From Novosphingobium huizhouense (GTDB lineage: Bacteria; Pseudomonadota; Alphaproteobacteria; Sphingomonadales; Sphingomonadaceae), in assembly GCF_020179475.1 (NCBI RefSeq), contig NZ_JAILXZ010000001.1:1426001-1490000 (forward strand): a stretch of 64,000 bases of DNA. The letters run 5' to 3'. Position numbers and translations under genes: made by a program. The notes beneath the pieces were generated by a model. That model was not told the origin of the DNA. It ran no database searches and saw only the letters and a program-made list of their open reading frames with translations. This document shows positions 34,049 to 43,257 of this stretch, piece by piece; positions within the stretch are counted from its first letter, which is position 1; each line of letters begins with the position of its first letter.

Positions 34049-34651
34049 ATGGAACCCGTGAACCAGATCGATGGCCGCGCCTATCCGTTCGGCCTGAAGA
34101 ACGTCGACACCGACGTGATCATCCCTGCCAAGTGGCTCAAGACGGTCACCCGCGAAGGGCTCGGCAAGGGCGCGTTCGAAGCGCTGCGCCAGGATCCGGA
34201 CAACCTGTTCGACAGCGCCGAGTTCGCAGGCTCGCCGATCCTCGTCGCGGGCGACAACTTCGGCTGCGGGTCGAGCCGCGAGCACGCCGCCTGGGCGCTG
34301 GGCGACATGGGCATCAAGGCGGTCATCGCGCCCTCGTTCTCGGACATCTTTTCGGGCAACGCGTTCAAGAACGGCATTCTCACCGTGGTCCTGCCGCAGG
34401 AGGCGGTCGACCGGCTGATGGAGGTCGCGCGCACCGATCCGATCTCCATCGACCTCGAGAACCAGACGGTCACCACGCCGTTCCAGGATCGCTTCAGCTT
34501 CGAGATCGACCCGTTCCGCAAGCATTGCCTGATGAACGGACTCGACGAGGTCGGCCTGACCCTCGCCCGCGACGCCCAGATCGCGAGCTACGAGAGCAAG
34601 CTCGCCCGCGAGCGCGGCTTCCTTACCCACGGGACGTCGATCGCCGCTTAA
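34049..34651 (+). CDS. leuD: 3-isopropylmalate dehydratase, small subunit
   Basis: A 200-residue LeuD, normal length. It contains the swivelling-domain motifs [27 protein letters not shown] and [13 protein letters not shown]. It pairs with LeuC at 30882-32312. The ATG at 34049 gives the conserved [14 protein letters not shown]. leuC and leuD are on the same strand but separated, so joint transcription would need to cover the SDR, the glycosylase and the small membrane protein. Confidence 0.96.
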   Translation: MEPVNQIDGRAYPFGLKNVDTDVIIPAKWLKTVTREGLGKGAFEALRQDPDNLFDSAEFAGSPILVAGDNFGCGSSREHAAWALGDMGIKAVIAPSFSDIFSGNAFKNGILTVVLPQEAVDRLMEVARTDPISIDLENQTVTTPFQDRFSFEIDPFRKHCLMNGLDEVGLTLARDAQIASYESKLARERGFLTHGTSIAA

Positions 34652-34755
34652 CTGCCCGGTTAATTACCGCTTCCCTTCGCCGGCGAAACTTGCTTTTCTG
34701 ATCCCCGCAACCGGGCGCGTCGACGCCCGTCATCGAGACGCGGGAGAACAGATTC

Positions 34756-35751
34756 ATGAAGGCCTTGCAGACCCACGCCGTGGGCGGACCCGACACGCTC
34801 GTCCTCGACGACCTGCCCGATCCGGTCGCCGGCCCGGGCCAGGTCGTGGTCGCGGTCAAGGCGTGCTCGATCAACTTTCCCGACACGCTGATGATCCGCG
34901 ACATGTACCAGTTCAAGCCGCAGCGCCCCTATTCGCCGGGCGGTGAGCTGGCCGGCGTGATCGACAGCGTGGGCGAGGGCGTGACCGACTGGAAGGTCGG
35001 CGACCGCGTGATCGCCATGGTCGGCAACGGCGGCCTTCGCGAAAAGGTCGTGGCCGACCCCGCGCGGCTGTTCGCGCTGCCCGAAGGCGTCGATTTCGAG
35101 ACCGGCGCGTCGCTGCTGATGACCTACGGCACCAACATCCACGGCCTTGTCGACCGCGGCCAGATCAAGGCCGGCGACACGGTGCTCGTGCTTGGCGCGG
35201 CAGGCGGCATCGGGCTTGCCGCGATCGAGCTGTCCAAGGCTTTCGGCGCGCGCGTCGTCGCCGCCGTCTCGACCGAGGAGAAGGGCCAGATCGCGCGCGA
35301 GGCCGGCGCCGATGAAGTGGTGATCTACCCCCGCGCCCCGCTCGACAAGGCGCAGTCGAAGGAACTCGCCGACGCGTTCAAGGCCGCCTGCGGACCCAAC
35401 GGCGCGGACATCGTCTACGACGTGATCGGCGGCGACTATTCCGAACCGGCCGTGCGCGCGATCGCCTGGGAGGGCCGCTTCCTCGTCATCGGCTTCACCG
35501 CCGGCATCGCCAAGCTGCCGCTCAACCTCACCCTGCTCAAGGCCTGCGACGTGCGCGGCGTGTTCTGGGGCGCCTGGACCGCGCGCGAGCCGGTCAAGTT
35601 CAAGGAAGAAGTCGCGCAGCTGTTCGAGATGGTCGAGCAGGGCAAGATCCGCCCCCGCGTCTCGGCCCGCTTCCCGCTGGAGCGCGGCGGCGAGGCCATC
35701 GCCATGCTCGAAAACCGCCAGGCCGTGGGCAAGGTCGTGGTGACGATGTGA
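34756..35751 (+). CDS. NADPH:quinone oxidoreductase family protein
   Basis: A 331-residue MDR protein of the zeta-crystallin/QOR type. It shows ACSINFPDTLMI in the N-terminal half, the nucleotide-binding VLGAAGGIGLAAIELSKAFG, and DVIGGDYSEPAVRAIAWEG. There are no zinc-binding cysteines. It reduces quinones or related enones with NADPH; the natural substrate is not known. The ATG at 34756 has CGGGAGA upstream. Confidence 0.9.
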   Translation: MKALQTHAVGGPDTLVLDDLPDPVAGPGQVVVAVKACSINFPDTLMIRDMYQFKPQRPYSPGGELAGVIDSVGEGVTDWKVGDRVIAMVGNGGLREKVVADPARLFALPEGVDFETGASLLMTYGTNIHGLVDRGQIKAGDTVLVLGAAGGIGLAAIELSKAFGARVVAAVSTEEKGQIAREAGADEVVIYPRAPLDKAQSKELADAFKAACGPNGADIVYDVIGGDYSEPAVRAIAWEGRFLVIGFTAGIAKLPLNLTLLKACDVRGVFWGAWTAREPVKFKEEVAQLFEMVEQGKIRPRVSARFPLERGGEAIAMLENRQAVGKVVVTM

Positions 35752-35759
35752 TCGAAGGC

Positions 35760-35868
35760 GGAGGGGCGTTCGCGACCCCTCCGCCAACCGCAGGACGGCG
35801 GAGGGGGTGAGCCCCCGTGATCCTCCCCGGCAAGGGGAGGGGGACCATCCGCAGGATGGTGGAGGGGT
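35760..35868. repeat. REP-like palindromic repeat element
   Basis: A run of nested stem-loops: GAGGGG with CCCCTC, CCTCCCC with GGGGAGG, and ACCATCC with GGATGGT, ending TGGAGGGGTA. The right half has close relatives at 43142-43252 (two inverted copies) and 54071-54117. It lies between a convergent gene pair. Confidence 0.8.
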
Positions 35869-35873
35869 AAAGC

Positions 35874-36548
35874 CTAATCCCGCTCCTTCGCACCATAGGT
35901 CGGCAGCCCCAGCTTCCAGTGGATCGCCGCGCCGCGCAGGGCAAAGCCCGCCAGCGCCGCGAACGGCCAGACCACCGCATTGGCAAGCCCGAGCCCGGTG
36001 CCCAGGACGCAGACCAGCGACGAGAGCGCCGCTGCGGTCACATAGAGTTCGGGCCGCATCAGGATCGACGGACGCCCGGCGAGCACGTCGCGGATCACCC
36101 CGCCGACGCAGCCGGTGATCACGCCCATCAGCATCGCCGGCACCGGCGTCACCCCGTAGGCGAGCGCCTTGGCCGTCCCCAGCACCGCATAGGCGCCAAG
36201 GCCCAGCGCGTCGGCCCAGTCGAGCATCGGCCAGTCGTAGTCCGAGGCCGCCCACCAGCGGCTTGGGCTGAACCACACCACCAGCGCCACGCCGAGGCAC
36301 ACCGGCGCGACGAGGGGATCGCGCACCCAGAACACCGGCGCGCCGATCAGCAGGTCGCGCACCGATCCGCCGCCCACGCCCGTCACCAGCGCGAAGAAGG
36401 TCATCGTCACCAGCGTCTGGCGCAACCGCGCCGCCAGCAGCGCCCCCGACAGCGCGAACACGGCAACGCCCGCGAGGTCGAGCAGGCCGAGCACGGCGGT
36501 CAGCGAAGGGGCGGGCAGGATCTGGGGGGGCAGGATCGGTGTCGGCAT
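35874..36548 (-). CDS. TRIC-like (UPF0126) channel family protein
   Basis: A 224-residue membrane protein with seven helices in two inverted-repeat halves. Each half has a glycine-rich kink: ALVTGVGGGSVRDLLIG and GVITGCVGGVIRDVLAG. These are the UPF0126/trimeric intracellular cation channel signatures, so a homotrimeric monovalent cation channel is likely. The ATG at 36548 gives a normal N-terminus. Confidence 0.9.
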   Translation of the reverse strand: MPTPILPPQILPAPSLTAVLGLLDLAGVAVFALSGALLAARLRQTLVTMTFFALVTGVGGGSVRDLLIGAPVFWVRDPLVAPVCLGVALVVWFSPSRWWAASDYDWPMLDWADALGLGAYAVLGTAKALAYGVTPVPAMLMGVITGCVGGVIRDVLAGRPSILMRPELYVTAAALSSLVCVLGTGLGLANAVVWPFAALAGFALRGAAIHWKLGLPTYGAKERD

Positions 36549-36686
36549 CGCCGCGTGCCTAGCACCGCGCGGCCGCCTTGTGCCAGTGGCGAGGCGCCCG
36601 CAACGCTCGCTGCGGCCTGCGGAATGGCCCTTAGGCCAATGGTAACCATCTGCATGGCAAGTCCTTTTGCGAAAGGCGGCTGCGCC

Positions 36687-38945
36687 ATGGCGTTGACACG
36701 ATTGCTGCGGAGGCGAGGGGCATCGGCGGACACCGGCACCGCTCCGCTCGCCGTGCGCGCGGCCCCGCCGGACCTGCCCGCCGGACATCCCGGCGGCCAG
36801 CGCGCCGGCGATAGGGCCGCCCTTCCTGTCGCCGATTCCGCCGCCGATCCCGCCGCCCGCGCCGAGCTGGTCGATGCGCTCGAGGCTTCGGGCCGCCTGT
36901 TCCTGTGGAGCACCGACGGCGCCGGCCGCCTGCTCTACCTCTCGCCCGGGGCGGCGGCGCGGCTGGGCGCGCGCAGGCCCGATCTCGTGGGTAGCGCCTT
37001 CGCGCACGTCTTCGCCACCGACCCCGAGACCGCCGCGGCGCGCGCCGATCGCCCGCTCCAATTCGTGATGACCGCGCGCCAGCGCATCGACGATCTCGTC
37101 GTGCGGCTCGCCCCGGATGCGGCGGTCGAGGGCGCGGCGGTCAGCTGGTGGTCGCTCAGCGCCGAACCGGCGTTCGGCAGCGAGGGCGAATTCCTCGGCC
37201 ATCGCGGCACCGCGCGCGACGTCACCGCCGACCACCTGCGCCGCATCGAGGATGCGCGGCTGGCCGAATTCGACACGCTGACCGGGCTCGGCAACCGCCA
37301 CCGCCTGAACCGCCGGCTCGACCAGATCCTCGCCGCCTATCGCGCCGCCGGCCGTCCCTGCGCGCTCGTCATGCTCGATCTCGACCGCTTCAAGCAGGTC
37401 AACGACACGCTCGGCCACCCGGCCGGCGACGAGCTGCTGCAGCAGGTCGCGCAGCGGCTGCGCAAGGTGATCGGCGACCGTGGCGAGATCGGCCGGCTGG
37501 GCGGCGACGAATTCCAGGTCCTCCTCCCCGACCTCGAGGACCGCGGCGTGCTGGGCGAGCTGGCCGGCCGGGTGATCGGCCTGCTTTCGCAGCCCTACCT
37601 CGTCGGCGGCGACCGCGCGGTGATCGGGGCCTCGCTCGGCATCGCGGTGGCGCCGCACGACGGGAACGACCGCGAGGCGCTGACCCATGCCGCCGACCTT
37701 GCGCTCTATGCCGCCAAGAACGGCGGGCGCGGCGCCTACCGCTTCTATTCGGCCGACCTCACCGACGAGAAGGAGGAGCGCCGCGCGATCGAGGAAGCGC
37801 TGCGCTGCGTGCTCGATACCGACGCGCTCGAACTCCACTACCAGCCGGTGGTGCGCACCGCCGACCACACCGTGGTCGGCTTCGAGGCGCTGCTGCGCTG
37901 GGACGACGGCGAGCGCGGGCCGATCGGGCCGCAGGTGTTCGTGCCCATCGCCGAGGAATGCGGCCTGATCCATCCGCTCGGCGAATGGGTCCTGCGCAAT
38001 GCCTGCCGCGACGCGCTCGCCTGGCCCGAAACGGTGCGCGTCGCGGTCAACGTGTCGGCGGTGCAGTTCGCCGATCCGCAGTTCCCCGATACGGTCGGCG
38101 CGATCCTTGCCGAGACCGGGATTGCGCCCGAGCGGCTCGAGCTCGAACTGACCGAGACGATCTTCCTCGGCGACGACGAGCGCACGCAGGCCGCCTTCGC
38201 CCAACTCAAGGCGCTGGGCGTGCGGCTGGTGCTCGACGATTTCGGCACCGGCTATTCGAGCCTCAGCTACTTGCGCCAGGCGCCGTTCGACAAGCTCAAG
38301 GTCGATCGCGCCTTCGTCGACGCCTGCACGCTCAGGGACAGCTCGAGCGCCAAGATCATCGCCGCGATCATCGGCCTGGCCGAGGCGCTGGGCATGGAGA
38401 CCGTGGTCGAGGGGGTCGAGGCGTTCGACCAGTTCCACCTCGTCTGCGACAAGGGCGCCAGCCTCGTCCAGGGCTACCTCTATTCGCCGCCGCTGCCGCT
38501 CGGCGAAACGCTCGACCGGATCGCCGCCGCCGCCTTCCGCATCGCGCCGAGCGGGCCGCAGCGCCACCGCCCCGAACGCCGCGCGGTCTATCGCGGCATC
38601 GGCCTGATCCACGAGGACCACCGCTACGAAGCGGTGATGAAGGACCTGTCGGCGACCGGTGCGCGCATCGACGGGCTGGTCGGCGTGCCGGTCGGGACCA
38701 GGCTGGTGCTCGATCTCGGCGCGGGCCAGCTTGCGGTCTGCACCGTGGTGCGCGCGCAGGAGGCGACGATCGGCGTCGAGTTCGAGACCCCGCTCGTTTC
38801 GGACGGCGCGGGCGGCCTCGTCACCCGCCACCGCGTCTCGCCCGCCGCGCTCCGGGCCGCGCTCGCCGCGGTGCCCGCAGGTCCGCGCCATTTCCTCGAA
38901 GTCAGCCCGACCGGTGCGCTCAGCGCGGGCGCCGGACGAGCGTGA
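36687..38945 (+). CDS. PAS-GGDEF-EAL-PilZ cyclic-di-GMP protein
   Basis: A 752-residue cytoplasmic protein. After a variable N-terminus comes a PAS-like segment (about residues 65-190, LFLWSTDGAGRLLYLSPGA), then a GGDEF domain with intact RLGGDEFQVLL near 271 and DxLT at LAEFDTLTGLGNR. The EAL domain (from about 398) has EALLRW, ELELTETI, DDFGTGYSS and VEGVEA. The C-terminal PilZ-like domain (about 625-720) has RHRPERRAVYRG and LSATGARIDG. It can thus make, break and perhaps sense c-di-GMP. In-frame ATGs at 36639 and 36654 are less likely starts. Confidence 0.88.
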   Translation: MALTRLLRRRGASADTGTAPLAVRAAPPDLPAGHPGGQRAGDRAALPVADSAADPAARAELVDALEASGRLFLWSTDGAGRLLYLSPGAAARLGARRPDLVGSAFAHVFATDPETAAARADRPLQFVMTARQRIDDLVVRLAPDAAVEGAAVSWWSLSAEPAFGSEGEFLGHRGTARDVTADHLRRIEDARLAEFDTLTGLGNRHRLNRRLDQILAAYRAAGRPCALVMLDLDRFKQVNDTLGHPAGDELLQQVAQRLRKVIGDRGEIGRLGGDEFQVLLPDLEDRGVLGELAGRVIGLLSQPYLVGGDRAVIGASLGIAVAPHDGNDREALTHAADLALYAAKNGGRGAYRFYSADLTDEKEERRAIEEALRCVLDTDALELHYQPVVRTADHTVVGFEALLRWDDGERGPIGPQVFVPIAEECGLIHPLGEWVLRNACRDALAWPETVRVAVNVSAVQFADPQFPDTVGAILAETGIAPERLELELTETIFLGDDERTQAAFAQLKALGVRLVLDDFGTGYSSLSYLRQAPFDKLKVDRAFVDACTLRDSSSAKIIAAIIGLAEALGMETVVEGVEAFDQFHLVCDKGASLVQGYLYSPPLPLGETLDRIAAAAFRIAPSGPQRHRPERRAVYRGIGLIHEDHRYEAVMKDLSATGARIDGLVGVPVGTRLVLDLGAGQLAVCTVVRAQEATIGVEFETPLVSDGAGGLVTRHRVSPAALRAALAAVPAGPRHFLEVSPTGALSAGAGRA

Positions 38946-40410
38946 TCGCCGCGGTGCCGGTGCCCCTGACCGGCAGGTAGAGCCCCTGGCCGGCGGCGAC
39001 CAGCGTGCCCGTCTCCACCGCGTCGATCCGCGCCCGGATCAGCAGCGCGCCCGCGCGCTTCTGCTCGATCGCGCGGTCGATCTTGCCGATCAGCTTGTCG
39101 TAGTCGCGCGCGAAGTCCTGGGCCAGCGCATCGGCGATCAGCCCGTTGATCTCGGGCAGCCGCGCCAGCGTCAGCAGCAGGTCGGTGCCGATGCTGTCGG
39201 TCGCGCCCGCCACCGACAGGTCGACGATGCGCACCGCGCGCGAATTGGGCGCGTTGGTCGGCGTGCCGGTCAGCCAGACGGTGCCCTTGGCCGTGCCAAT
39301 GCGGTTGGCGGCGTCGCTGGCCGAGAATTGCACGCCCACCGCGATCTTGCCGTGGCCGGTGCCATAGGCGGTGACCTTGCCGAAGCGCGCGCGCACCGGG
39401 CCGATGCCGGGCAGCACGAAGGGCCGCGCCGAACGCTTGATCAGCGCCCTGGCGATCACCGGCTCGAGCTCGCGGTAGTCGGCCACCACGGGAACGAAGA
39501 ACACAAGCTTGCCCGCGCCCTGTTCGAGCGGCGAGGGCGGCGGCAGCGGCCTTGCCGGCGGGTCGGCCGGGCGCGGGCCGACGAAGGTCTCGGTCGTCGC
39601 GGTCATGCCGAGATCAAGCCGCAGCCGCCCGCCGCGCGCCGCATCGCCTTCCACGACATAGCCGCCGTAGTGCAGCTTGTCGGGGGTGATCCGCATCCAC
39701 ACCGGCGGGTTCTCGCGGTTGAGCTGGAGCGAGGTGAACGCCTCGCCCCAGGCCTTCGCCACTTCGCCGCGCAAGTCGAGCCGCGCCACTTCGCGCTCGA
39801 GCGTGCGCTCGACCTTGTCGATCGCGGGGGCGAGCTTGTGGTCAACCTTGTCGGTGAAGCGGATGCGCTGGCCGAGGAAGTCGATCCCCGGTTCGGTGGT
39901 CCAGCCATATTCGATCCGCACCTTCGCGCGCGGGTTCCAGTCGCCGCCGATGTCGAGCCGCACCACCGCGCGCACTTGCGCATCGGCGGTGGCGGTCTCG
40001 CGGGCGATGCCCGCCACCTTGCGCGCGTGGACTTCGGCGTGGAGCGGCATCGTCACCACGAAGTCGGCCCCGCGCCCGCTGAGCGAGAGCCGCCCGCGCG
40101 TGACCGCGCCTTGCAGGTCGCACTTGAGCGTGGGCGTCTTGACCTTGACCACCAGCAGCTTGACCTTGCTCGAGCGTACGCAGGTCCGCCCGCGCTCGTC
40201 GATCGACCACAGCTGCCGGGGCACCGCGCGCTCCAGCGCCTCGCGGAACAGCGCGAGCCGCGCCTCGACCGGCACCGCGATGTGCGAGCGTTGCGCGGGC
40301 GGGGCGAACCCGTCGGTCGCGCGCGGCGGGGCCGCGAACTTCGCCTCGCGCCCGCACGATGCGAGCGCCAGCGCCGCCGCCACGACAGCAAGGGTCCTTC
40401 GTCCGGTCAT
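38920..40410 (-). CDS. DUF4403 family lipoprotein
   Basis: A 496-residue protein with a lipoprotein signal (MTGRRTLAVVAAALALASC, Cys 19). The body matches DUF4403: SHIAVPVEARLALFREALER, VRIEYGWTTEPGIDFLGQ, VGVQFSASDAANRIGT, GTVWLTGTPTN. This beta-rich family of bacterial envelope proteins is of unknown function, possibly related to lipid-binding TULIP-like domains. It overlaps the convergent GGDEF gene by 26 bases. Confidence 0.83.
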   Translation of the reverse strand: MTGRRTLAVVAAALALASCGREAKFAAPPRATDGFAPPAQRSHIAVPVEARLALFREALERAVPRQLWSIDERGRTCVRSSKVKLLVVKVKTPTLKCDLQGAVTRGRLSLSGRGADFVVTMPLHAEVHARKVAGIARETATADAQVRAVVRLDIGGDWNPRAKVRIEYGWTTEPGIDFLGQRIRFTDKVDHKLAPAIDKVERTLEREVARLDLRGEVAKAWGEAFTSLQLNRENPPVWMRITPDKLHYGGYVVEGDAARGGRLRLDLGMTATTETFVGPRPADPPARPLPPPSPLEQGAGKLVFFVPVVADYRELEPVIARALIKRSARPFVLPGIGPVRARFGKVTAYGTGHGKIAVGVQFSASDAANRIGTAKGTVWLTGTPTNAPNSRAVRIVDLSVAGATDSIGTDLLLTLARLPEINGLIADALAQDFARDYDKLIGKIDRAIEQKRAGALLIRARIDAVETGTLVAAGQGLYLPVRGTGTAAITLVRRPR

Positions 40411-40488
40411 GCGCGCCCCCCGGCGGGCAGGATAGCCCGACGGGCGCACAATGCAAAAGCGGCGCAAGGTTTCCCGAAAGGGCGGGCG

Positions 40489-41007
40489 TCAGGCGGCGCC
40501 GCCGCCCGCGACCGCGGCGTTCGCGTCGGCGGGCGCGCCTTCGCCCTGCGCCGTCCCCGCGCCCTGGCGCACGCCCTGGCGCACGCCCTGTTCCTTGCCG
40601 AGCAGGTAGCCGACGATCGTGCCGAGCAGCCCCATCACCGGGGTCATCTGCTTGTCGTCGTACCCCGCCACCAGCAGGAACGCGGCGAGGATCACCGCCG
40701 AGAGCACCGCCACCAGCCGCAGGACCTCGTCGGAATCGCGGCCACGGTTGACCAGCCAGACCGAAATCCCGGTGATGGCGAGCCCGTAGAGGAGGATCGC
40801 GCTGGCGATATAGGGCGCCTGCGCCTGCCACTGCTCGTCGCGGGTCTGGTGCTCGGCCAGCGCCGTCGTGGCAAGATCGACGCTCTTCTTTGCGGTATCG
40901 GCCTGCGCGGTCTGTTGATCCAGCGCCTGCTGCAGTCGGGTCAAATCGTCGGTTGCGGCCGTCGAGGAGGAATCGAGCGGCGCGTTGCTCGCGGTGTCGT
41001 CTGGCAT
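40489..41007 (-). CDS. Hypothetical two-helix membrane protein with N-terminal coiled coil
   Basis: A 172-residue protein: a soluble helical start (LTRLQQALDQQTAQADTAKK), helices YIASAILLYGLAITGISVWL and VLRLVAVLSAVILAAFLLVAG, then a third weaker segment (MGLLGTIVGYLLGKEQG) and a Gly/Ala/Gln-rich tail. I do not recognise the family. It is followed by another envelope protein on the same strand. Confidence 0.65.
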   Translation of the reverse strand: MPDDTASNAPLDSSSTAATDDLTRLQQALDQQTAQADTAKKSVDLATTALAEHQTRDEQWQAQAPYIASAILLYGLAITGISVWLVNRGRDSDEVLRLVAVLSAVILAAFLLVAGYDDKQMTPVMGLLGTIVGYLLGKEQGVRQGVRQGAGTAQGEGAPADANAAVAGGGAA

Positions 41008-41053
41008 TGTGGTTCCCCCCTGTTGATGGCGCCGCTGTCCGTTATCGCAGCGG

Positions 41054-41548
41054 TCAGTGGTGCGTGAGCTTGTCGACCCGGTCCTCGAGCGCCTTGACCC
41101 GCGCGATCAGCTTCTTGATCAGATCGTTCTGCTGGGCATCGACGCTTTGCACGCCAGCGACACCCGCGCCGAGGCCCGGCTGCGTCACATTGCCGCCGGC
41201 GCCGTAGTTCGACGTGCCGCCGTAGCTCGGCACCAGCCCGGCGTTGTTGTGCCCGGCCTGCGGTGGCACCGGCGCCACGCCGGCCAGCGCCGGCACCGAG
41301 CCGACAACCGGCACCGGTTGCGGCGGCAGCGCGCGGGTGATGCGGTAGCGCACCGTGGTCTCGTCGCGGCGCTCGGCGGGACGGTCCACGCCGTCTTCGC
41401 CGCCAATCAACTCGCCGCCCACCACCTCGCCGACCGTTCCACCGGGCTGGTCCGCGGCGGGGGGCTGGACCGGCCGGTCCTGCGCGCTGGACGATGTTCC
41501 CCAAGACCAGAGTGCGGCGGCCGCCAGTGCTCCCTGCCACGACTTCAT
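41054..41548 (-). CDS. Secreted low-complexity protein with C-terminal coiled coil
   Basis: A 164-residue protein with a signal peptide (MKSWQGALAAAALWSWGTSSSAQ), an extended Pro/Gly/Asn-rich middle (QPPAADQPGGTVGEVVGGEL, GLVPSYGGTSNYGAGG) and a short terminal coiled coil (NDLIKKLIARVKALEDRVDKL) that could trimerise. The family is unknown. The start ATG at 41548 follows GGGGGA. Confidence 0.62.
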   Translation of the reverse strand: MKSWQGALAAAALWSWGTSSSAQDRPVQPPAADQPGGTVGEVVGGELIGGEDGVDRPAERRDETTVRYRITRALPPQPVPVVGSVPALAGVAPVPPQAGHNNAGLVPSYGGTSNYGAGGNVTQPGLGAGVAGVQSVDAQQNDLIKKLIARVKALEDRVDKLTHH

Positions 41549-41657
41549 CGTCTGATCCCCCTTGCAAGGTACGTTGCAAGAGTACGACAGTATCGCCCAA
41601 ATATCCAGTTGCGGCGATCTTGGCCCTGTTCTCGATGAAAGCCGTTGATCGGCAATA

Positions 41658-41691
41658 GAAAAAGGCCGCGCAAGGTTTCCCTCGCGCGGCC
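41658..41691 (-). terminator. Intrinsic terminator of the lpd operon
   Basis: On the reverse strand an eight-base GC stem (41664-41671 with 41684-41691) is followed directly by five T residues (complement of AAAAA at 41659-41663). It lies about 30 bases after the lpd stop. Confidence 0.85.
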
Positions 41692-41721
41692 CCTCGCTCA
41701 CCGTGGATGGAGGTGGAGCGA

Positions 41722-43122
41722 TCAGATGTGGATCGGCTTGCCAGCCACGCCCATCGCCGCTTCCTTCAGCGCTTCCGAATGGGTCGGGTGCGCGTGGCAG
41801 GTATAGGCGATGTCCTCGCTCGTCGCGCCGTATTCCATGGCGAGCGCGGCTTCGGCGATCATCGTGCCGGCAACCGATGCGATCGCCCAGACGCCCAGCA
41901 CGCGGTCGGTCTTGGCGTCCGCGATCACCTTCACGAAGCCGTCGGGCTCGTGGTTGGTCTTGGCGCGGCTGTTGGCGAGCATCGGGAACTTCGAAACCTT
42001 GATCTCGCCCTTTTCCTTGGCCGCTTCCTCGGTCAGGCCGACGCCGGCGAACTCGGGGAAGGTGTAGACCACGCCCGGGATCACGTCGTGGTTCACGATG
42101 CCGGTCAGGCCAGCGATGTTCTCGGCGACGGCAATGCCCTCGTCCTCGGCCTTGTGCGCCAGCATCGGACCGGGGATGCAGTCGCCGATCGCCCACACGC
42201 CGTCGACCTTGGTGGCAAAGTCGTGGTCGGTCTCGATCTGGCCGCGCGCGTTGAGTTCGAGGCCGATCTTGTCGAGGCCCAGGCCATCCACGTTCGGACG
42301 GCGGCCGATCGCCACCAGCACGCAGTCGGCTTCGATCGTCGCCGCGTCGCCGCCCTTGGCCGGCTCGACGGTCAGCGTGGCCTTCGCGCCGTCCACGGCA
42401 ACGCCCGTCACCTTGGTGGAAAGCTTCAGCTCCATGCCCTGCTTCTTGAAGATCTTGGCGGCTTCCTTGCGCACGTCGCCGTCCATGCCGGGCAGCAGCT
42501 GGTCGAGGAATTCGACCACGGTGACCTTCGCGCCAAGGCGGCGCCACACCGAGCCCAGCTCCAGCCCGATCACGCCGCCGCCGATCACCACCAGGTGGTC
42601 GGGCACCTTCTTCAGCGCGAGCGCGCCGGTGCTGTCGACGATCACGCCGGCATCGTTGTCCACGCTCACGCCCGGCAGCGGGGTCACGCTCGAACCGGTG
42701 GCGATGACGATGTTCTTCGCCGTCACCTTCTGCCCCGCCACGGTCACGCTGTGCGCGTCCTCGAAGCTCGCATAGCCCTTGAGCCAGGTGACCTTGTTCT
42801 TCTTGAACAGGAACTCGATCCCGCCGGTCAGCTGCTTGACCGAATCCGCCTTCTGCGCGTGCATCGCATCGAGATCGAGCGTCACTTCGCCGGTCTTGAT
42901 GCCATAGCTGGCGAACGTGCCGTTCTTCGCCTCGTCGAACTTCTCCGAGCCGTGCAGCAGCGCCTTCGAAGGAATGCAGCCGACGTTGAGGCAGGTCCCG
43001 CCCAGCGTCTCGCGCCCTTCCGCACACGCTGTCTTCAGGCCCAGCTGCGCCGCGCGGATCGCCGCGACATAACCGCCGGGACCGGCACCGATGACAAGGA
43101 CGTCGTAATCGTAATCAGCCAT
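41722..43122 (-). CDS. lpd: Dihydrolipoyl dehydrogenase (E3)
   Basis: A 466-residue flavoprotein that reoxidises dihydrolipoyl-E2. The FAD site is VIGAGPGGYVA, the redox-active disulfide is C44/C49 in GGTCLNVGCIPSK, the NAD site is VVIGGGVIGLELG, and the catalytic His-Glu is in HAHPTHSE. Its position after sucA-sucB marks it as the E3 of 2-oxoglutarate dehydrogenase. A repeat element separates it from sucB. Confidence 0.97.
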   Translation of the reverse strand: MADYDYDVLVIGAGPGGYVAAIRAAQLGLKTACAEGRETLGGTCLNVGCIPSKALLHGSEKFDEAKNGTFASYGIKTGEVTLDLDAMHAQKADSVKQLTGGIEFLFKKNKVTWLKGYASFEDAHSVTVAGQKVTAKNIVIATGSSVTPLPGVSVDNDAGVIVDSTGALALKKVPDHLVVIGGGVIGLELGSVWRRLGAKVTVVEFLDQLLPGMDGDVRKEAAKIFKKQGMELKLSTKVTGVAVDGAKATLTVEPAKGGDAATIEADCVLVAIGRRPNVDGLGLDKIGLELNARGQIETDHDFATKVDGVWAIGDCIPGPMLAHKAEDEGIAVAENIAGLTGIVNHDVIPGVVYTFPEFAGVGLTEEAAKEKGEIKVSKFPMLANSRAKTNHEPDGFVKVIADAKTDRVLGVWAIASVAGTMIAEAALAMEYGATSEDIAYTCHAHPTHSEALKEAAMGVAGKPIHI

Positions 43123-43141
43123 TGCTTGGCTCCTAACTTCA

Positions 43142-43252
43142 TCCTCCCCTGAAAGGGGAGGTCGCAGCCCGCAGGGCTGACGGAGGGGTAGCACAACCGC
43201 GCCACACCCCTCCACCGCCTGCGGCGGTCCTCCTCCCCTTCAGGGGAGGATC
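43142..43252. repeat. Pair of inverted REP-like elements between sucB and lpd
   Basis: Two copies of the repeat face each other: CCTCCCC/GGGGAGG with CAGCCC/GGGCTG on the left and the same arrangement (CCGCC/GGCGG) on the right, joined by a 20-base spacer. It occurs inside an operon and could form a hairpin that tunes the mRNA. Confidence 0.82.
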
Positions 43253-43257
43253 GAATA

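Noticed and set aside
35874..38891. A very long reverse-strand reading frame across the GGDEF-EAL-PilZ gene
   Set aside because: It is a shadow frame of a GC-rich gene. Only its last part (the TRIC-like protein from 36548) has a real protein pattern.
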